Below, piece by piece: positions 62,150 to 64,000 of a stretch of DNA of 64,000 nucleotides. The first letter of the stretch is position 1, and each line of letters begins with the position of its first letter. A program made the translations under genes and the position numbers. Source of the stretch: CBDDCQ01 sp965226285 (GTDB lineage Bacteria > Bacteroidota > Bacteroidia > Flavobacteriales > Ichthyobacteriaceae); the NCBI GenBank assembly GCA_965226285.1, contig CBDDCQ010000005.1, forward strand, positions 310,001 to 374,000, written 5' to 3'. A model generated the notes under the pieces. That model was not told the DNA's origin. It was given only the letters and a program-made list of their open reading frames with translations, and made no database searches.

Positions 62150-62355
62150 CAACAAGTAATTGTAGAGCTTGAAACAAGTTTAGATAATAAACATAAAAGT
62201 AAATTATTGTTTTACTCAAAATACAAATTATTATATGCTAAAGAAACTAATGAAGAGTATAAACCAATTTAATTGAAGATTTTGGAAAAGAGAATAAAAT
62301 TGTAATAAAAACATATTCAGTAAAAGATGTAAAAGAAACTTTACCACCTCAATGA
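62150..62355 (+). pseudogene. Frameshifted remnant between transketolase and trpE
   Basis: Directly after the transketolase stop one frame reads QQVIVELETSLDNKHKSKLL, then FYSKYKLLYAKETNEEYKPI, and stops; a neighbouring frame continues as EDFGKENKIVIKTYSVKDVK, then ETLPPQ and stop. One base would join them into ~67 residues without a start. Not recognised. The following 150 bases to trpE show no gene and no clear promoter or trp attenuator. Confidence 0.35.
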
Positions 62356-62511
62356 TAGAAAAGTTAAATTTCATTTTTGGGCTATCTTTACCTAAACTTG
62401 CTAATTATACTATTATCTTATTTGCGTTGGCTGAATAAAATTCTCATACATTTTAGATGATAAAAAAATGTTTAAATACAAAAATTGAAGAATTATTGAA
62501 CTTGTATTATA

Positions 62512-63918
62512 GTGATAAGTAAAGTAACTACAAAAAGCATTGATATACTTGGTGATATTGTAACGCCGGTGCAATTATATCTCAAACTTAGAGATAGGTA
62601 TCCCAATACTGTTTTACTGGAGAGTTCCGATTATCATACTACAGATAAAAGTTTCTCTTTTATTTGCTTAAATCCCATTGCAGAATTTATAGTAGAGGAT
62701 AATCGAGTAAAAGAAATTTATCCTAATGAAACTATCGAAATATATACTTTGCAAGGTACTGAAATCTCACAAAAACTCAATAATTTTATTAAAAGTTTTG
62801 AATGTACTGATGTTGAAAATCAAAAGCAAATTGGTTTTTTTGGGTATTCTACTTTTGATGCGGTAAATTATTTTGAAAATATACAGTTTAAAAATCCTAA
62901 AAAACAGGGGTATAAAATTCCGGATGTAAGATATACTTTTTATAAGCAGGTGATAGTATTTCACCATTATCACAATCATATTAAACTATATGAAAATTAT
63001 GTAAATGATGATAATGAAAGTGCTTTATTGGAGATAGAAGATATTATCAAGAATAAAAATTTTCCCATTTTTGAATTTGAAACTATAGAGCAGGAACAAT
63101 CCAATCTTAAAGATGAGGAGTTTAAGGATATGGTACAAAGAGGGAAACAGGCTTGTTTTAGGGGGGATGTGTTTCAAATTGTATTAGCTCGGCAGTTTAG
63201 GCAAAAGTTCAAAGGAGATGAGTTTAATGTATATAGAGCGTTGAGGTCTATCAATCCTTCGCCATATTTGTTTTACTTTGATTATGGTAGTTACAAAATA
63301 TTTGGGTCATCTCCAGAGGCTCAACTTATTGTACAGAATAATACGGCAGTAATAGACCCTATTGCAGGTACTTTTAGGAGAACAGGAGATGATGATAGGG
63401 ATAGAGAACTCGCCATTGAACTCTCCAAAGATGAAAAAGAAAATGCAGAGCATGTGATGCTTGTAGATTTGGCTCGTAATGATTTGAGTAGAAATTCATC
63501 TAAGGTAGAAGTAGAAAGGTATAAGGAGATACAGTATTTTTCACATGTATTGCATATGGTATCTAGGGTAAGAGCCAAGATAGATGAAAAGGCAAATACC
63601 ATAAAGATATTTGCAGATTCTTTTCCTGCGGGTACGCTTTCGGGTGCACCTAAGTATAAGGCGATGCAATTGATAGATGAGATAGAAAATCAATCGAGGG
63701 GTTTTTACGGTGGTGCTATTGGATTTTTGGGGCTTACAGGTGGTGTCAATCAAGCCATTACCATTCGTTCGTTTTTGAGTAAAAATAATACCCTTTATTA
63801 TCAAGCAGGAGCGGGGATAGTATCTGCCTCAAAAGAGGAAAACGAATTACAAGAAGTAAATAATAAGCTGGCAGCTTTAAAAAAGGCTATAGAATTAGCA
63901 AAAAACATAAAGAGATGA
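62512..63918 (+). CDS. trpE: Anthranilate synthase component I
   Basis: 468 residues; chorismate-utilising enzyme converting chorismate to anthranilate with ammonia from the partner amidotransferase. The start is a GTG at 62512 (ISKVTTKSIDILGDIVTPVQ); no upstream ATG is in frame. Conserved blocks: the N-terminal LLESSDYHTTDKSFSFI (LLES feedback-site motif), FQIVLARQF, INPSPYLFYFDYG, DPIAGTFRRTGDD, ENAEHVMLVDLARNDL, FPAGTLSGAPKYKAMQLIDE and GAIGFLGLTGG. Its stop overlaps the next gene's ATG. It draws on the pathway that includes aroK at 13 kb. Confidence 0.93.
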   Translation: MISKVTTKSIDILGDIVTPVQLYLKLRDRYPNTVLLESSDYHTTDKSFSFICLNPIAEFIVEDNRVKEIYPNETIEIYTLQGTEISQKLNNFIKSFECTDVENQKQIGFFGYSTFDAVNYFENIQFKNPKKQGYKIPDVRYTFYKQVIVFHHYHNHIKLYENYVNDDNESALLEIEDIIKNKNFPIFEFETIEQEQSNLKDEEFKDMVQRGKQACFRGDVFQIVLARQFRQKFKGDEFNVYRALRSINPSPYLFYFDYGSYKIFGSSPEAQLIVQNNTAVIDPIAGTFRRTGDDDRDRELAIELSKDEKENAEHVMLVDLARNDLSRNSSKVEVERYKEIQYFSHVLHMVSRVRAKIDEKANTIKIFADSFPAGTLSGAPKYKAMQLIDEIENQSRGFYGGAIGFLGLTGGVNQAITIRSFLSKNNTLYYQAGAGIVSASKEENELQEVNNKLAALKKAIELAKNIKR

Positions 63919-64000
63919 AAATATTAGTTTTAGATAATTATGACTCTTTTACTTATAATTTGGTGCATTCTTTACAAAAAAATTCCAATGTTAAAGTGGA
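63915..64000 (+). CDS. trpG: Anthranilate/para-aminobenzoate synthase glutamine amidotransferase (3' truncated)
   Basis: ATG 63915 overlaps the trpE stop (ATGA). The visible 28 residues read MKILVLDNYDSFTYNLVHSL, the standard N-terminus of TrpG/PabA, with the oxyanion and catalytic cysteine regions beyond the window. The overlap implies coupled translation with trpE, as in other trp operons. Confidence 0.9.
   Translation, partial: MKILVLDNYDSFTYNLVHSLQKNSNVKV

Noticed and set aside
62356..62511. trp leader peptide/attenuator before trpE
   Set aside because: No short frame with tandem Trp codons and no alternative hairpin plus T-tract could be found.
1..64000. tRNA or rRNA genes
   Set aside because: Looking through the intergenic gaps I saw no cloverleaf-like sequence with a TTCRANNC T-loop and no rRNA segment; a covariance-model scan would be needed to be certain.

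Overview
The window is a chromosomal segment of an AT-rich member of the Bacteroidota, most likely a flavobacterium. The evidence is consistent across the window. Many genes have the phylum's promoter signature (TTG, then TAnnTTTG, here mostly TATATTTGC). There is a PorX-type regulator and a cargo protein with a type IX secretion sorting domain, a SusC/SusD polysaccharide locus, a type III glutamine synthetase, and the long Bacteroidota forms of LepB and PurF. I do not name a genus.

Layout. 1-5.4 kb: 5'-truncated M1 peptidase, fatty acid desaturase, glutamine synthetase III. 5.4-8.7 kb: accessory patch with an IS1595-type transposase remnant whose stop codon overlaps the start of a one-polypeptide restriction-modification enzyme. 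8.7-18.5 kb: housekeeping (YceI, thiolase, a shortened ArsC-like protein, prfB, a phosphoribosyltransferase, aroK, sucC, a polyprenol-phosphate glycosyltransferase) plus a 901-residue secreted beta-propeller-like protein. 18.5-23 kb: a decayed mobile region with phage-type PBECR toxin-like modules, a promoter-bearing direct repeat, other phage-like fragments and IS remnants, surrounding an intact PepSY membrane protein. 23-33.2 kb: TPR lipoprotein, purF, a dead HsdS-type specificity gene, porX, an HD phosphohydrolase, a response regulator, an outer-membrane barrel, gdhA. 33.5-36.6 kb: defence-like island with a DNA methyltransferase fused to a GIY-YIG-type domain, facing a three-gene operon that ends in an abortive-infection-like protein. 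36.6-47.4 kb: rhodanese, rsmE, dapB, lepB, a WbqC-like protein, coaE, a YbbR-like protein, uvrA, pth, ggt. 47.5-49.7 kb: a BspA-like leucine-rich-repeat gene broken by about six single-base shifts. 50-60 kb: a polysaccharide utilisation operon (SusC, SusD, two surface glycan-binding lipoproteins, GH16, GH3), best explained as beta-1,3-glucan (laminarin) use. 60.3-64 kb: split transketolase, trpE and the start of trpG/pabA.

How the parts work together. In the PUL, the lipoproteins and GH16 would bind and cut a beta-glucan at the surface. SusC/SusD would import the oligosaccharides, and GH3 would release glucose. PorX and the sorting-domain protein point to a working type IX secretion system, though its core components lie elsewhere. 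Nitrogen assimilation is represented by both GSIII and NADP-type GDH. DNA-modification and defence genes occur at three separate points (6-8.5, 26.6-27.1 and 33.5-36.4 kb) between conserved genes. That pattern suggests repeated gain and decay at permissive sites; I see no integrase.

Most promising for follow-up: the methyltransferase/GIY-YIG plus Abi island with a palindrome in its promoter, the PBECR module cassette region, and the frameshifted LRR array, which may be biology or an assembly artefact.
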